In this document: positions 53,443-62,755 of the stretch, in pieces | Layout of the letters: every line of letters starts with the position of its first letter | Position numbering within the stretch: the first letter of the stretch is position 1 | Source of the DNA: Halopolyspora algeriensis | GTDB lineage: Bacteria > Actinomycetota > Actinomycetes > Mycobacteriales > Pseudonocardiaceae | Length of the DNA stretch: 64,000 bases | Assembly: GCF_003337235.1 (NCBI RefSeq) | Contig: NZ_QPJC01000002.1 | Span: 62,001-126,000, forward strand | Direction: 5' to 3' | Translations under genes and position numbers: made by a program | The notes under the pieces: generated by a model | What the model was told of the DNA's origin: nothing | The model's input: only the letters and a program-made list of their open reading frames with translations | Database searches by the model: none

Positions 53443-54849
53443 TCAGGTGACCGCAACACCGGATGCGTCCAGAAGGGCGTATATCCCCACCAGAATGATG
53501 GCGATGCTGCTGAGCATGAGGAACACGTGGAAGGGGTAGCCCCCTCGAAGCCGCGGATCCGTCTCGTTGCTGCGTAGGTACCAGACAGCCACCACGATGG
53601 CGAGCAGGAATCCACCGCCGGCGATTCCACCGATCGTGACCATGAATACCGGTGCCGAGATCAAAAGATACGCAGCAGCCCAGGTGATGGGGAATGCCAC
53701 GGTGAAGAAACGTATCCAGGCCATCCGGCGGCGTGTGTTCGTCCATTCCAGAACCCCGAGAAGAGCGAGCGCATTGGTGGAGAACCGTGTCCAGGCAGGC
53801 AGCGCTGCCCACAGTGTCGATCCCAGGACCGCGATCGCGCTGATCAAGAACAGGGTGCCCGCCCATTCGCCCAGCGTGTCGGTGTAGATCCGGGACAGCG
53901 TCGTGATCATGTCGTTGCCCTCAGGGGCCACTCCCAGCGGATGCAGGACCGCGGCGCCCATGGCGTAAAAAGCGAGGGTTCCCGCGGTGTAGATCGCCCA
54001 GGAGAACGCGGCGTCTTTGTACATGACCGTGATCCAACCGGTGGCGCGCTGTATCCACGCATCGCTGCCATCCGGTGGCCCCGACCACCGCGCGTATCCC
54101 TTTTCGAGGCACCAGTACGAGTAGGCTGTGATCTCTTCCGCGCCCACTCCGGTCAGTCCGAACATGGCCAGGGCGATTCCGAGCGAACCGGCCGGAATCC
54201 GGAAAGCGAGCCCGCCGGCGAGATCGTCGACTCCGTAGCCGAGCGGAGTGAACGGCAGGCCGATGGCGATTACCAGGGTCAGCAGTACGAACACGACCAC
54301 GAGCAGGGCCGCTCCGCGCTCGATCAGGCCGTATCGGTTGGAGTAGAGCAGGCCAATGGTGACGGCGGTGACGATCACCGTCCAGATCGCCAACGATGTG
54401 AACCCCAGAGGAGCACTGCCGAGTGGTATCAGGATGCTGCAGGCGGCCGCGACTCCGCCGACGAGCCCACCGGTCTGGACGATCTTCACGAGAGCGAGCA
54501 CGATCCACAAGAGGTTGACCCACCCGATCCGACCGATGTGCGGTGGCACCTTGTTGAACCCGGTCAGCGCGGGCTCTCCGCTGGAGATCGTCCATCGGGC
54601 GAGCTCCACCTGCAAGGCCACCTTGACCGAGGTGCTGACGATGACCAGCCACAGGAGAGCGAAACCGGCCTCGGCCCCCAGCGACGTCGTGGCAATGAGC
54701 TCTCCGGCACCGACGAGCGCGGCACTGAGGACCAGCCCGGGGCCGAAGAAACGGAGGCTCGCACGCCATCCAGCTGGGGGATCCTGTATGCCCTCCGGTG
54801 TCAGGTGGTACGGGTCGTCGACGTCGATGGTTTCCGTCGCGTTGGCCAT
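53443..54849 (-). CDS. Nramp-related membrane transporter lacking the DPGN motif
   Basis: 468 residues from ATG 54849 (AGAGGT six bases upstream). About eleven membrane segments of the LeuT-like Nramp fold. In the first helix, where metal transporters have DPGN, this protein reads LVGAGELIATTSLGAEAGF. Helix 6 reads AMFGLTGVGAEEITAYSYW in place of the classical MPHN. The known metal-binding Asp-Asn pair is thus missing. Last gene of the sugar-acid/Lut operon, 58 bp after lutC, suggesting a substrate other than Mn2+ or Fe2+, perhaps Mg2+ or an organic anion (inference). Confidence 0.85.
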   Translation of the reverse strand: MANATETIDVDDPYHLTPEGIQDPPAGWRASLRFFGPGLVLSAALVGAGELIATTSLGAEAGFALLWLVIVSTSVKVALQVELARWTISSGEPALTGFNKVPPHIGRIGWVNLLWIVLALVKIVQTGGLVGGVAAACSILIPLGSAPLGFTSLAIWTVIVTAVTIGLLYSNRYGLIERGAALLVVVFVLLTLVIAIGLPFTPLGYGVDDLAGGLAFRIPAGSLGIALAMFGLTGVGAEEITAYSYWCLEKGYARWSGPPDGSDAWIQRATGWITVMYKDAAFSWAIYTAGTLAFYAMGAAVLHPLGVAPEGNDMITTLSRIYTDTLGEWAGTLFLISAIAVLGSTLWAALPAWTRFSTNALALLGVLEWTNTRRRMAWIRFFTVAFPITWAAAYLLISAPVFMVTIGGIAGGGFLLAIVVAVWYLRSNETDPRLRGGYPFHVFLMLSSIAIILVGIYALLDASGVAVT

Positions 54850-54907
54850 GAATACCTCTGCGTGCTTCCTGTCGTTTTCCGGAGTCCTGCGCAAGCTCGC
54901 CTGGTGA

Positions 54908-55447
54908 TTATTCGGGCAGGTCCTGGCTTGCCTCGACCATCAGCACCACATGCACGGCCGTCGGGCCGTGCATGCCCTGAATGTGGATCATTTCGATGTC
55001 GGCGGAGGCGCTGGGTCCGGTGATCAGCTGCATTCCCGAGGGGATGGGCGAGATGTCGGCCATGTGCTCGAGGAGTTCGGCATAGCGACTCACGAGGCGG
55101 GCAGCCGGGAGGACGGCGATGTGGCATGGTGGCACCAGCGAGGTGCTGCGCGCGTGCCGGCTGTCGAAGGCCAGGGCGAGGGTACCTGTCTCGGCGCATG
55201 CCGCGAACGCGGTGGTGATGCCGATCTCGGCCTGCCACGGATCAGGGGCATGGTGCAGCCCCGTGGTGGTCGCCCGCAGCAGTGGATCGTCGTCGATGAC
55301 GGCAGGGCGGCCCTGGGCGATCTCGGTAACGCACTCGTGTGCGGTGGTGGTGTCGGACACCAGGTGGGTGTGGCCGCCCACGCCGGCCAGTGCCTCGCGG
55401 AACCGGGCAATCAGCGCGCTCGGGGCGAGCTTTTCGGTGACGTTCAT
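54908..55447 (-). CDS. lutC: LutC-like LUD-domain protein
   Basis: 179 residues. A single LUD domain with GHTHLVSDTTTAHECV, IGITTAFAACAETGTLALAFDS and the terminal ITGPSASADIEMIHIQGMHGP, the last being the signature of LutC/YkgG. It is the third subunit of the lactate-utilising iron-sulfur complex. At 179 residues it lacks part of the N-terminal helix of longer members. The ATG overlaps the lutB stop. Confidence 0.93.
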   Translation of the reverse strand: MNVTEKLAPSALIARFREALAGVGGHTHLVSDTTTAHECVTEIAQGRPAVIDDDPLLRATTTGLHHAPDPWQAEIGITTAFAACAETGTLALAFDSRHARSTSLVPPCHIAVLPAARLVSRYAELLEHMADISPIPSGMQLITGPSASADIEMIHIQGMHGPTAVHVVLMVEASQDLPE

Positions 55448-56943
55448 CGGTGTGACCTCTCTGCGCCGTGCAGCCGCATACGTCGCAGTGCCTTGCGGAA
55501 TCGTCCGGATTGGCGGAGATCCGGCAGCTTTCTGCCTGTTGCCCAGCGGCGTGGTGCTCCGGGCAGGGCGGCAGGCAGCCATCGCGGGAGCAGGCCACCG
55601 AGCCGTGTCACGACGATCGACAGGCGGTAGCCGAGCGGATGGGACCACAGTGCCGACCACGCCTTCCACCCGGCGCGGGCGGTGGCCGACTCCTGCGTGC
55701 GGGTGTAGTCCGCCCGGAGATCCACCAGCATGTCGGGCAGCGGAATCTGCACCGGGCACACATCGGCGCAGGACCCGCACAAGCTCGACAAAAACGGCAG
55801 CTCGGCGTCCTGCGGATGCTCGCCCAGCAGTGGGGAGAGCACCGCGCCGACCGGGCCTGCATATACCGAGCCGTAGGCGTGGCCACCACCGAGCGTGCGA
55901 AACACCGGGCACGCGGTTTGGCAGGCTCCGCACCGGATGCAGGCCAGAATGTCCCGGTATTTCGTCTCGGCGATGTCGCTGCGCCCGTTGTCCACAATCA
56001 CCAGGTGCAGCTCTTCCGGCCCGTCGTCCTCGCCGTCGCGGCGCGGACCGGTGACCATCGTCTGGTAGGTCGTCACCTGCTGATGCGCCCCGGAGTGGGA
56101 CAACAGCGGAAGGAGTGTCCCGAGGTCCCGCATCCGAGCAATGACCTTTTCCGGCGTCATCACAGCGATATGCACCGGTGGCTGGGAGGTTGCCATCCGC
56201 GCGTTTCCCTCGTTGGTGACGGTGACCAGGGTGCCGGTCTCGGCGACCGCGAAGTTCACACCGGTGATGCCGATGTCGGCATCCTGGTAGTCCTGCCGCA
56301 GTCGTTGCCGGGCGAAGGCGGCGAGTTCGTCGGCATCGGTGCTCATCGGTTCACCCGCGAGCGCGCTGAAGCGCTGGGCGACGTCCTCGCGGGAGAGGTG
56401 TGCGGCCGGTGCGACCAGGTGTGACGGTCGCTCATCGCCCAGTTGCACGATCCACTCTCCGAGATCGGTCTCCACGACCTGCACCCCGTCGGCTTCCAGC
56501 GCATGGTTGAGCCCGATCTCCTCGGTCACCATCGACTTGGACTTCACGACGAGCCGGGCCTGCCGTTCGGCGATGACACCGCGGATGGCGGCCAGTGCCT
56601 CGCTCGTATCGGCGGCGTGGTGCACCACCCCGCCGTGCGCGGAGACCTGGTTGCTCAGCTGCGCCACGTAACCGCCGAGGTCGTCGAGGGTTTCGCGGCG
56701 GAGGCGCGCGGCGTGCTCCCGCAACGGCACCAGGTGTTCCGGCCAGCCCTCGCCATGCCAGTCCTGGCTGCGCTGTCCGAGCCGATCGGCGGTCGGTGCC
56801 GCCGCTGTGCGTTGCAGTGCCTGTGCTGTGACCAGCGGTAGTGCCTCGCGCTCGGGCGGTTCCGGCGATGCCGCCCACGCGGGCCGCTCGGGGGCGATGC
56901 GCTCCCTGCCCTGTAAGGCATGGGAAATGTTGGATGCGCTCAT
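55444..56943 (-). CDS. lutB: LutB-like iron-sulfur LUD protein
   Basis: 499 residues. A LUD domain (residues about 70-310; VVKSKSMVTEEIGLNHALE, GVNFAVAETGTLVTVTNEGN) is followed by two [4Fe-4S] motifs CIRCGACQTACPVF and CGSCADVCPVQIPLP, and a Arg-rich C-terminus. Subunit of the LutABC complex that oxidises L-lactate to pyruvate. The start at 56943 overlaps the lutA stop. The complex lies directly after the sugar-acid dehydratase gene, so lactate or a related 2-hydroxyacid may be formed by the same pathway. Confidence 0.94.
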   Translation of the reverse strand: MSASNISHALQGRERIAPERPAWAASPEPPEREALPLVTAQALQRTAAAPTADRLGQRSQDWHGEGWPEHLVPLREHAARLRRETLDDLGGYVAQLSNQVSAHGGVVHHAADTSEALAAIRGVIAERQARLVVKSKSMVTEEIGLNHALEADGVQVVETDLGEWIVQLGDERPSHLVAPAAHLSREDVAQRFSALAGEPMSTDADELAAFARQRLRQDYQDADIGITGVNFAVAETGTLVTVTNEGNARMATSQPPVHIAVMTPEKVIARMRDLGTLLPLLSHSGAHQQVTTYQTMVTGPRRDGEDDGPEELHLVIVDNGRSDIAETKYRDILACIRCGACQTACPVFRTLGGGHAYGSVYAGPVGAVLSPLLGEHPQDAELPFLSSLCGSCADVCPVQIPLPDMLVDLRADYTRTQESATARAGWKAWSALWSHPLGYRLSIVVTRLGGLLPRWLPAALPGAPRRWATGRKLPDLRQSGRFRKALRRMRLHGAERSHR

Positions 56944-57713
56944 GCGATTTCCTCCACGGTCGAGACGCCATCGGGCAGGGCGGCGGCCAGCAACTCGGCC
57001 ACGTGTACCGTGCGCACGGCTGACCCGGTCGCCGCGGCCCGCCCGCCCAGCTGGAGCAGACACGTGGCATCGGCCGAGGCGACATGGGTGACGGGAAGCC
57101 GCATGGCGTCGGTGAGTTTGCGGTCGGCCATCGCGCAGGACAGTTCCGGAAACTTCACCGCGAAGGTGCCGCCGAATCCGCAGCAGGTCTCGCTCTCGGC
57201 CGCCTCCACCAGCTGCAGTCCCCGTACCCGCTGCAGCACCGCCCGGGGTGCGGCACGTTCGCCCAGCGTGCGCAGCATGTGGCAGGAGTCGTGCCAGGTG
57301 ATGCTGCCCTGCAGGGACAGGTCCATGTCCCGGCCGTGGCGCTGTAGGAATTGGGTGAACTCGACGGTGCGCTCGGCGAGCTTTTCGGCGCGCCGGAGCC
57401 ACTGCCCGGACAGTATCCGCGGGAATTGGTGATGGATCGATGCGGTGCACGAGCCGGAGAGACCGATGATCATGTCATAGGGCTCGAAGGTCTCGATCCA
57501 GTGCCGAGCCAACCGGGCCGCCTGTTCGGGATAGCCGCTGTTGACGGCGACCTGCCCGCAGCAGCTCTGAGCTTGCGGGCAGGTCGCCGCCACGCCGGCG
57601 GCGTGCAGCACATCGAGTGCTGCCAGCGCGGGCCCCGCCGCGGCCAGATCCGCGGCACAGGACGTGAACAGTGCGATCCGAGCCGGGCCGGCGTGTGTCT
57701 CCGACTGAGTCAA
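56940..57713 (-). CDS. lutA: LutA-like cysteine-rich (CCG) protein
   Basis: 257 residues with two CCG domains. The Cys motifs are QSCCGQVAVNSGYPEQA and ESETCCGFGGTFAVKFPELS, which bind the iron-sulfur clusters in LutA and in heterodisulfide-reductase-like subunits. The block SITWHDSCHMLRTLGE is also typical. It precedes lutB and follows the IlvD/Edd gene with a 4-bp overlap at each end. Confidence 0.94.
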   Translation of the reverse strand: MTQSETHAGPARIALFTSCAADLAAAGPALAALDVLHAAGVAATCPQAQSCCGQVAVNSGYPEQAARLARHWIETFEPYDMIIGLSGSCTASIHHQFPRILSGQWLRRAEKLAERTVEFTQFLQRHGRDMDLSLQGSITWHDSCHMLRTLGERAAPRAVLQRVRGLQLVEAAESETCCGFGGTFAVKFPELSCAMADRKLTDAMRLPVTHVASADATCLLQLGGRAAATGSAVRTVHVAELLAAALPDGVSTVEEIA

Positions 57714-59431
57714 TGGGATTGCCTCGCTACCGTGGATCCGCTTGCCCCGACGAGAAAGTCGAGGTCACAGCCCTGGTCGGCCTGCAGCACGTGGTCGGTG
57801 TACAGCTGTGCCCAGCCTCGTTGCTCTCGTGCCGGGGCGGGTTCCCATTCGTCGCGGCGGCGCGCCAGTTCCTCGTCGGTCACGTCGAGGTGCAACCGTC
57901 GGGCCTCGACGTCGAGTTCGATCCAGTCTCCGGTGCGCACCAGCGCCAGTGGACCGCCCACCGCGGCCTCGGGGCAGACATGGAGCACGACGGTGCCGTA
58001 GGCCGTGCCGCTCATGCGGGCATCGGAGATGCGCACCATGTCCTCCACGCCTTGCTCGGCGAGTTTGCGGGGAATGGTGAGGTTGCCGACTTCCGGCATG
58101 CCGGGATAGCCGCGCGGTCCGGCGTTTTGCAGCACCAGAACCGTATCGGCGTCCACGTCCAGTTCGGGATCCTCGGCAGCGGAGTCGTACTCCTCGATGC
58201 TGGTGAACACGCGGGCCCGCCCCCGGTGGCGGGCCAATCGGGCGGACACGGCCGATTGCTTGACGACTGCCCCGTCGGGGGCGAGATTGCCGTGCAGCAC
58301 GGCGGTGCCCGCACCGAGCCCCAGCGGTTTCTCGCGGGTTCTGATCACCTCGGTGTCCGCGACGCGCGCAGCGGAGGTGACGGTGCTGAGCAGGCTGTCG
58401 CCGGTGACCGTGATCGCCCGGTCGTCCAGGAGATCGGTCAGCTCCGCCAGTACCGCGGGCAGTCCGCCGGCGTAGTAGAAGTCCTCCATCAGGAACCGGC
58501 CGGAGGGCTGCAGGTCCGCCAGCCACGGTACCTCGCGGCTCCAGGCGTCGAGGTCCTCCAATCGCAGCGGCAGTCCGAGACGGCCGGCGATGGCCAGCAG
58601 GTGGATCACGGCGTTGGTCGATCCGCCCAGGGCGGCGTTGGCGATCACGGCGTTGCGCAGGGCGGCGCCGGTGACCACGCGGCTGATCCGCAGGTCCTCG
58701 CCGACCATCTCGACGATGCGCTGCCCGGCGCGCTGGGCGGTGGCATAGCGCCGGGAGTCCACGGCCGGGATCGCCGCCGAGCCCGGCAGCGCCAGGCCCA
58801 TCGCCTCGGTGAGGCAGGCCATGGTCGAGGCGGTGCCCATGGTCATGCAGTGCCCGTTGCTGCGGGACATGCCGGCTTCGGCGGCGGTGTAGTCGGCGTG
58901 ACTCATCCGTCCCGCGTTGACGTCCTGGGTGAACTGCCACACCGCGGTCCCGGAACCGATGTCGCAGCCGCGGAACTTGCCGTTGAGCATGGGGCCGCCC
59001 GTGACCACCAGGGTCGGGAGATCGACGCTGGCTGCGCCCATGATCGATCCCGGAGTGGTCTTGTCGCATCCGGTCAGCAGCACCGTGGCGTCCACGGGAT
59101 TGCCACGCAACGATTCCTCGACATCCATCGAGAGCAGGTTGCGAAAGAGCATGGCCGTGGGACGCAGCAGCGTTTCGCCCAGCGACATGACGGGGAACTC
59201 CACGGGGAAGCCACCGGCCTGCCACACTCCGCGCTTGACGGCCTCGGCCACCTGGCGCAGGTGCGCATTGCAGGGGGTGAACTCGGAGAAGGTGTTGCTG
59301 ATTCCGATCACGGGTCGACCATCGAAGACTTCCTCGGTGAAGCCTTGCGAGCGCATCCAGGAGCGGTGGATGAATCCGCTCCGTCCCGTTTCGCCGAACC
59401 ACTGTCGGCTGCGGTTTCCGTCGGTGCTCAT
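57710..59431 (-). CDS. IlvD/Edd-family sugar-acid dehydratase
   Basis: 573 residues. Three cysteines for the iron-sulfur cluster lie in FTPCNAHLRQV, LLTGCDKTTPGS and MSRSNGHCMTMGT. The C-terminal region GYPGMPEVGNLTIPRKL and VRISDARMSGTAYGTVVLHV is shared by L-arabonate/D-xylonate dehydratases rather than by amino-acid-making IlvD. It would turn a pentonate into 2-keto-3-deoxypentonate. With the downstream FAH protein and aldehyde dehydrogenase, it makes a Weimberg-type route. The exact sugar acid is undetermined. Confidence 0.9.
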   Translation of the reverse strand: MSTDGNRSRQWFGETGRSGFIHRSWMRSQGFTEEVFDGRPVIGISNTFSEFTPCNAHLRQVAEAVKRGVWQAGGFPVEFPVMSLGETLLRPTAMLFRNLLSMDVEESLRGNPVDATVLLTGCDKTTPGSIMGAASVDLPTLVVTGGPMLNGKFRGCDIGSGTAVWQFTQDVNAGRMSHADYTAAEAGMSRSNGHCMTMGTASTMACLTEAMGLALPGSAAIPAVDSRRYATAQRAGQRIVEMVGEDLRISRVVTGAALRNAVIANAALGGSTNAVIHLLAIAGRLGLPLRLEDLDAWSREVPWLADLQPSGRFLMEDFYYAGGLPAVLAELTDLLDDRAITVTGDSLLSTVTSAARVADTEVIRTREKPLGLGAGTAVLHGNLAPDGAVVKQSAVSARLARHRGRARVFTSIEEYDSAAEDPELDVDADTVLVLQNAGPRGYPGMPEVGNLTIPRKLAEQGVEDMVRISDARMSGTAYGTVVLHVCPEAAVGGPLALVRTGDWIELDVEARRLHLDVTDEELARRRDEWEPAPAREQRGWAQLYTDHVLQADQGCDLDFLVGASGSTVARQSH

Positions 59432-60924
59432 CGAGTGCTCACCACCGCAGCCGTGTGCTCACCGTTGATGCGGCGCGACAGCCCGAGAGGGTTGTCATCG
59501 GCCAAGGGTTCGGGCAGCAGCGGTGCGGGGGTGTCCTGGTAGCACACCGGCCGCAGGAAGCGGCGGAGAGCGGTTGTGCCGACGGAGGTGTGCACCGAGG
59601 CGGTGGTAGCCGGATAGGGGCCGCCGTGGTGCATCGCCGCGGTCACCGCGACCCCGGTGGGCCAGCCGTTGAACACCACTCTGCCGGCACGAGCACGCAG
59701 CGTCGCCAGCAGTGGTCGCACCACTTCGGTGTCGGCGTCGGATTCCGTGCCGATCTCGCAGTGCACGGTCGCCGTCAGCGTTCCTCCGAAGGCCGCGGCG
59801 GCGGCCTGCAGCTGGTCGGTGTCCTCATAGGTCACCACGATGGAGGTGGGCCCGAAACATTCGGTGAGTGCGGCGTCGGCATTGTCCAGCAGTTCGGGAA
59901 CGGTGGTTTCGAGCAGCGTCGCACCGACCTGGTCCTCGTTGTTGCAGCTGCGTGCCAGGGGCCGCATCCCCGGCAGTGCCGCCAGCCGGTCGCGCTCGGC
60001 GGCATGGGCTTGGTGGATGCGTTCGTTGAGCATCGTTGCCGGGGCCGTGCGTTCGACGGCGTCGATGATGTGTTGCTGCCGGCCGTGTCCGCTGGGCAGA
60101 AACAGCAGTCCGGGTTTGGTGCAGAACTGGCCCGCACCGAGAGTGAAGGAGCCCACGTAACCGTCGATGATCTCCGTGGCACGCGCCTGCCACGCCGATG
60201 GTGTGACGAAGGCGGGGTTGAGGCTGCCGAGTTCGCCGTAGAACGGAATCGGCTCGGGGCGGGAATTGGCGATCTCGAGCAGCGCCTTGCCTCCGGACTC
60301 CGATCCGGTGAAGGCGGCGGCGGTGATCCGCGAGTCCCGCAACGCGTCCGCACCGGCGGATTCCCCGTGCACCACGGACAGCGTTCCCTCCGGAGCGCCG
60401 GCGGCGCGGAGAGCCTCGGCCAGCAGGTCGCCCACGCGTTGGGACAGCTGCGGATGGCCCGGATGCGCCTTGACCACCACCGGGCATCCCGCGGCCAGCG
60501 CCGAGGCGGTGTCACCGCCGGGAACGCTGAAGGCGAAGGGGAAGTTGCTCGCGGCGAACACCAGCACCGGCCCCAGTGGGATGAGCATGCGGCGCAGGTC
60601 CGGCCGCCCACTGCTGGTGGCGGTGTCGATGATCGGTTCCAGGTAGGTGCCGTCCTCGAGTTCCGCGGCGAACATTCGCAGCTGTCCACTGGATCGCCCG
60701 ACTTCGCCGGTGAGCCGTGCTTGTGTCAGGCCGGATTCGGACATGGCCTGCGGCACCAATTCCTCGGTCGCGGCATCCAGGGCGTCGGCTGCGGCACGGA
60801 GCAGCTCGGCTCGTTCGGCGGGTCGCAGCGCTGCCAGGGGGCCGGCGGCCTTCTGGGCGGTGGCCAGGACATTTTCCAGTTCGGCCGGGCTGGTCTCGGT
60901 GGGGATCGTGGTGGCAGACGTCAA
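59428..60924 (-). CDS. 2,5-dioxovalerate (alpha-ketoglutarate semialdehyde)-type aldehyde dehydrogenase
   Basis: 498 residues starting at TTG 60924, which overlaps the previous stop as TTGA and follows GAGGAG by nine bases. The family block IPLGPVLVFAASNFPFAFSV and GGDTASALAAGCPVVVKAHP is characteristic of the NADP-dependent dioxovalerate dehydrogenases. The catalytic Cys is in LGAGQFCTKPGLLF and the Glu in FYGELGSLNPAFV. It oxidises 2,5-dioxopentanoate to 2-oxoglutarate, the last step of the Weimberg pathway. Confidence 0.92.
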   Translation of the reverse strand: MTSATTIPTETSPAELENVLATAQKAAGPLAALRPAERAELLRAAADALDAATEELVPQAMSESGLTQARLTGEVGRSSGQLRMFAAELEDGTYLEPIIDTATSSGRPDLRRMLIPLGPVLVFAASNFPFAFSVPGGDTASALAAGCPVVVKAHPGHPQLSQRVGDLLAEALRAAGAPEGTLSVVHGESAGADALRDSRITAAAFTGSESGGKALLEIANSRPEPIPFYGELGSLNPAFVTPSAWQARATEIIDGYVGSFTLGAGQFCTKPGLLFLPSGHGRQQHIIDAVERTAPATMLNERIHQAHAAERDRLAALPGMRPLARSCNNEDQVGATLLETTVPELLDNADAALTECFGPTSIVVTYEDTDQLQAAAAAFGGTLTATVHCEIGTESDADTEVVRPLLATLRARAGRVVFNGWPTGVAVTAAMHHGGPYPATTASVHTSVGTTALRRFLRPVCYQDTPAPLLPEPLADDNPLGLSRRINGEHTAAVVSTR

Positions 60925-61838
60925 CGAAGCACACTCCTCACGTTGGGTTGATCGAGGGATTCGACGAGCCACGACATCGGCTCGCGGCCCCGGACCACGG
61001 GGTTGGACAGGCTGGCGACACCGTCGATCTCGATCTCGACGCGGTCGCCGGCGTGCAGCGTGAAGCTCAGCTCGGGGACGATGCCGGTGCCGGTGGCCAG
61101 CACCGCACCGTCCGGGAAATCGGTGCCCGCGAAGAGAGGAGCGACCAGATCCTGCAGTTTCCGGCGCAGCCGGCTGGTGGAGGTCTCGCCGTACCACACC
61201 TGTTTCCCGTCGCGGTGAATGCTCATCCGGATGGTTAGATCGGCCGGGTCCTCGACCTGCCAGAAGGGGCGGATGCCGGTGGCGAGGCTGCAGCTACCGC
61301 TGTAGATCTTGGCCTGTGGCAGGTACAGCGGATTGTCGCCCTCGATGGAGCGAGAGCTCATGTCATTGCACGCGGTCAGGCCGAGGATCTCACCGCTGCG
61401 ATTGAGCACCAGCGCCAGCTCGGGCTCCGGCACGTTGAGCGGGGAATCCTCGCGGATGGCCACGGGCTCGCCGTGGGTGACCACCCGCCATGGCTGTGCT
61501 TTGAAGAACAGTTCCGGCCGCGCCGCGTCGTAGACCTGCTGGTAGATCGAGCCGTCGCTGCTCTCCTCGACCCTGGCGCCGCGCGAGCGCTCGTAGGTCA
61601 CCCCGCTGGCCCAGACTTCGGTGCGGCCGTCGATGGGTGGTAGCAATTGCACGTTGTCGACGGGGATCGGCGCCTCGGTCGGGGGCTCCTGCGTCAGTCG
61701 CCGACGGAATTCGGCAAGCGGGAGGCGGAGCAGCTCGGCGATGGTTGCGGTCGAGGACAGTGGTGTCACGACGTTGTCGTTGCGGACACCGATGGTGGGT
61801 GTGTCCGTTCCCGGTAGCAGATAGCGAACGAGGTGCAT
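60921..61838 (-). CDS. Fumarylacetoacetate-hydrolase-family 2-keto-3-deoxysugar-acid dehydratase
   Basis: 305 residues from ATG 61838 (AAGGAG upstream). The FAH-fold metal site is seen in VPEPELALVLN (Glu ligands), ACNDMSSRSIEG and DGAVLATGTGIVPEL. The segment WASGVTYERSRGARVEES is shared with KdaD/2-dehydro-3-deoxy-D-arabinonate dehydratases. It would convert 2-keto-3-deoxypentonate to 2,5-dioxovalerate. A hydrolase forming pyruvate plus lactate is an alternative, and would explain the lut genes. Confidence 0.88.
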   Translation of the reverse strand: MHLVRYLLPGTDTPTIGVRNDNVVTPLSSTATIAELLRLPLAEFRRRLTQEPPTEAPIPVDNVQLLPPIDGRTEVWASGVTYERSRGARVEESSDGSIYQQVYDAARPELFFKAQPWRVVTHGEPVAIREDSPLNVPEPELALVLNRSGEILGLTACNDMSSRSIEGDNPLYLPQAKIYSGSCSLATGIRPFWQVEDPADLTIRMSIHRDGKQVWYGETSTSRLRRKLQDLVAPLFAGTDFPDGAVLATGTGIVPELSFTLHAGDRVEIEIDGVASLSNPVVRGREPMSWLVESLDQPNVRSVLR

Positions 61839-61864
61839 GATGGGTGTCTCCTTGTTTCCACCGT

Positions 61865-62755
61865 TCACGGTGCGGGGACTGCCAGGTCGGCGGGCGGAGT
61901 GACCGGATCGGGACGCTCTGCCAGCTCGGGTGCGAGTTCGGTGAGCAGCCGTAGCATCAGCGCGGCTCGGCGTACTCGTTCCCGGCCGAGGTCGGTGGCC
62001 AGCGCGAGAAGGTGGCGGCCACAGGGGTAGAGGTTGGGGGCATTGCGGACCCCGAGCTTGAGATGTACCGGGGCGGCCTCGCGCACGATCTCGGGCACGT
62101 CGTAGTAGCGCACGAACCCGCCCTGGTCGTCGGGCACCTCCACGTACACGTCCAGCGCTGCGGTGCAGGCGGTGCGCAACTGCGCCAACTGTGCGGTTGT
62201 GAGATCCGTCGAGGCGTTGAGGCTGGTGGCACCGAGTCGCTCGTAAACAGCACCGGTGGAGGCATTGGGGAGTGGAAGCAGCACGGAGGTTTTCAGTGCC
62301 AGTTCCGCCGGCAACTCTCCGGCGGCTTTGAGTTCTCCCAGCACCGACAGGACTCCGAGGTCGGCGACCAGGAGGCTGCGAATCCCGAGCCCCACGGCGC
62401 GTCCGGCTTCGGCCACGCAGGCCTCCACGGCTTGGGAACCGCGGGCCACGCCGGCGGCCGATCCGGTTGTGGCGGCCTGTGCACCGATGTCCCAGCCGCC
62501 GCGTGGGCCGAGGAACAGATTCACCTCGATGTGGTGCTCGGCTCCGAGCCGAACCATCTCCCGGATCTCGGTGTCGGTGAGCATCATGATTCCGCTGCCC
62601 TGCGAGATCCGGTCGATGCGGATGTCGTGCTCGGCTGCTTCGGACAATACGGCCTTGAACACGTCCGGTCCTTCACAGCTCGGGATTTCGATCCGGAAGC
62701 GTGCTCCGTCGGTGAAACGGGTTTGCCGCGGCAACGTTCCTTGGCCAGTGGTCAC
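61865..62755 (-). CDS. U32-like TIM-barrel protein
   Basis: 296 residues from GTG 62755, which overlaps the previous stop as GTGA. Features: RIEIPSCEGPDVFKAVLSEA, VNLFLGPRGGWDIGAQAATT, LLVADLGVLSVLGELKAAG, GATSLNASTDLTTAQLAQLR and VHLKLGVRNAPNLYPCG. The order of strands and the 'LVADLGVL' and 'NASTDLT' stretches recall peptidase-U32-like barrels, but the U32 Cys-rich signature is absent. In a sugar-acid operon an aldolase- or isomerase-like activity is as likely as any peptidase role. Confidence 0.55.
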   Translation of the reverse strand: MTTGQGTLPRQTRFTDGARFRIEIPSCEGPDVFKAVLSEAAEHDIRIDRISQGSGIMMLTDTEIREMVRLGAEHHIEVNLFLGPRGGWDIGAQAATTGSAAGVARGSQAVEACVAEAGRAVGLGIRSLLVADLGVLSVLGELKAAGELPAELALKTSVLLPLPNASTGAVYERLGATSLNASTDLTTAQLAQLRTACTAALDVYVEVPDDQGGFVRYYDVPEIVREAAPVHLKLGVRNAPNLYPCGRHLLALATDLGRERVRRAALMLRLLTELAPELAERPDPVTPPADLAVPAP

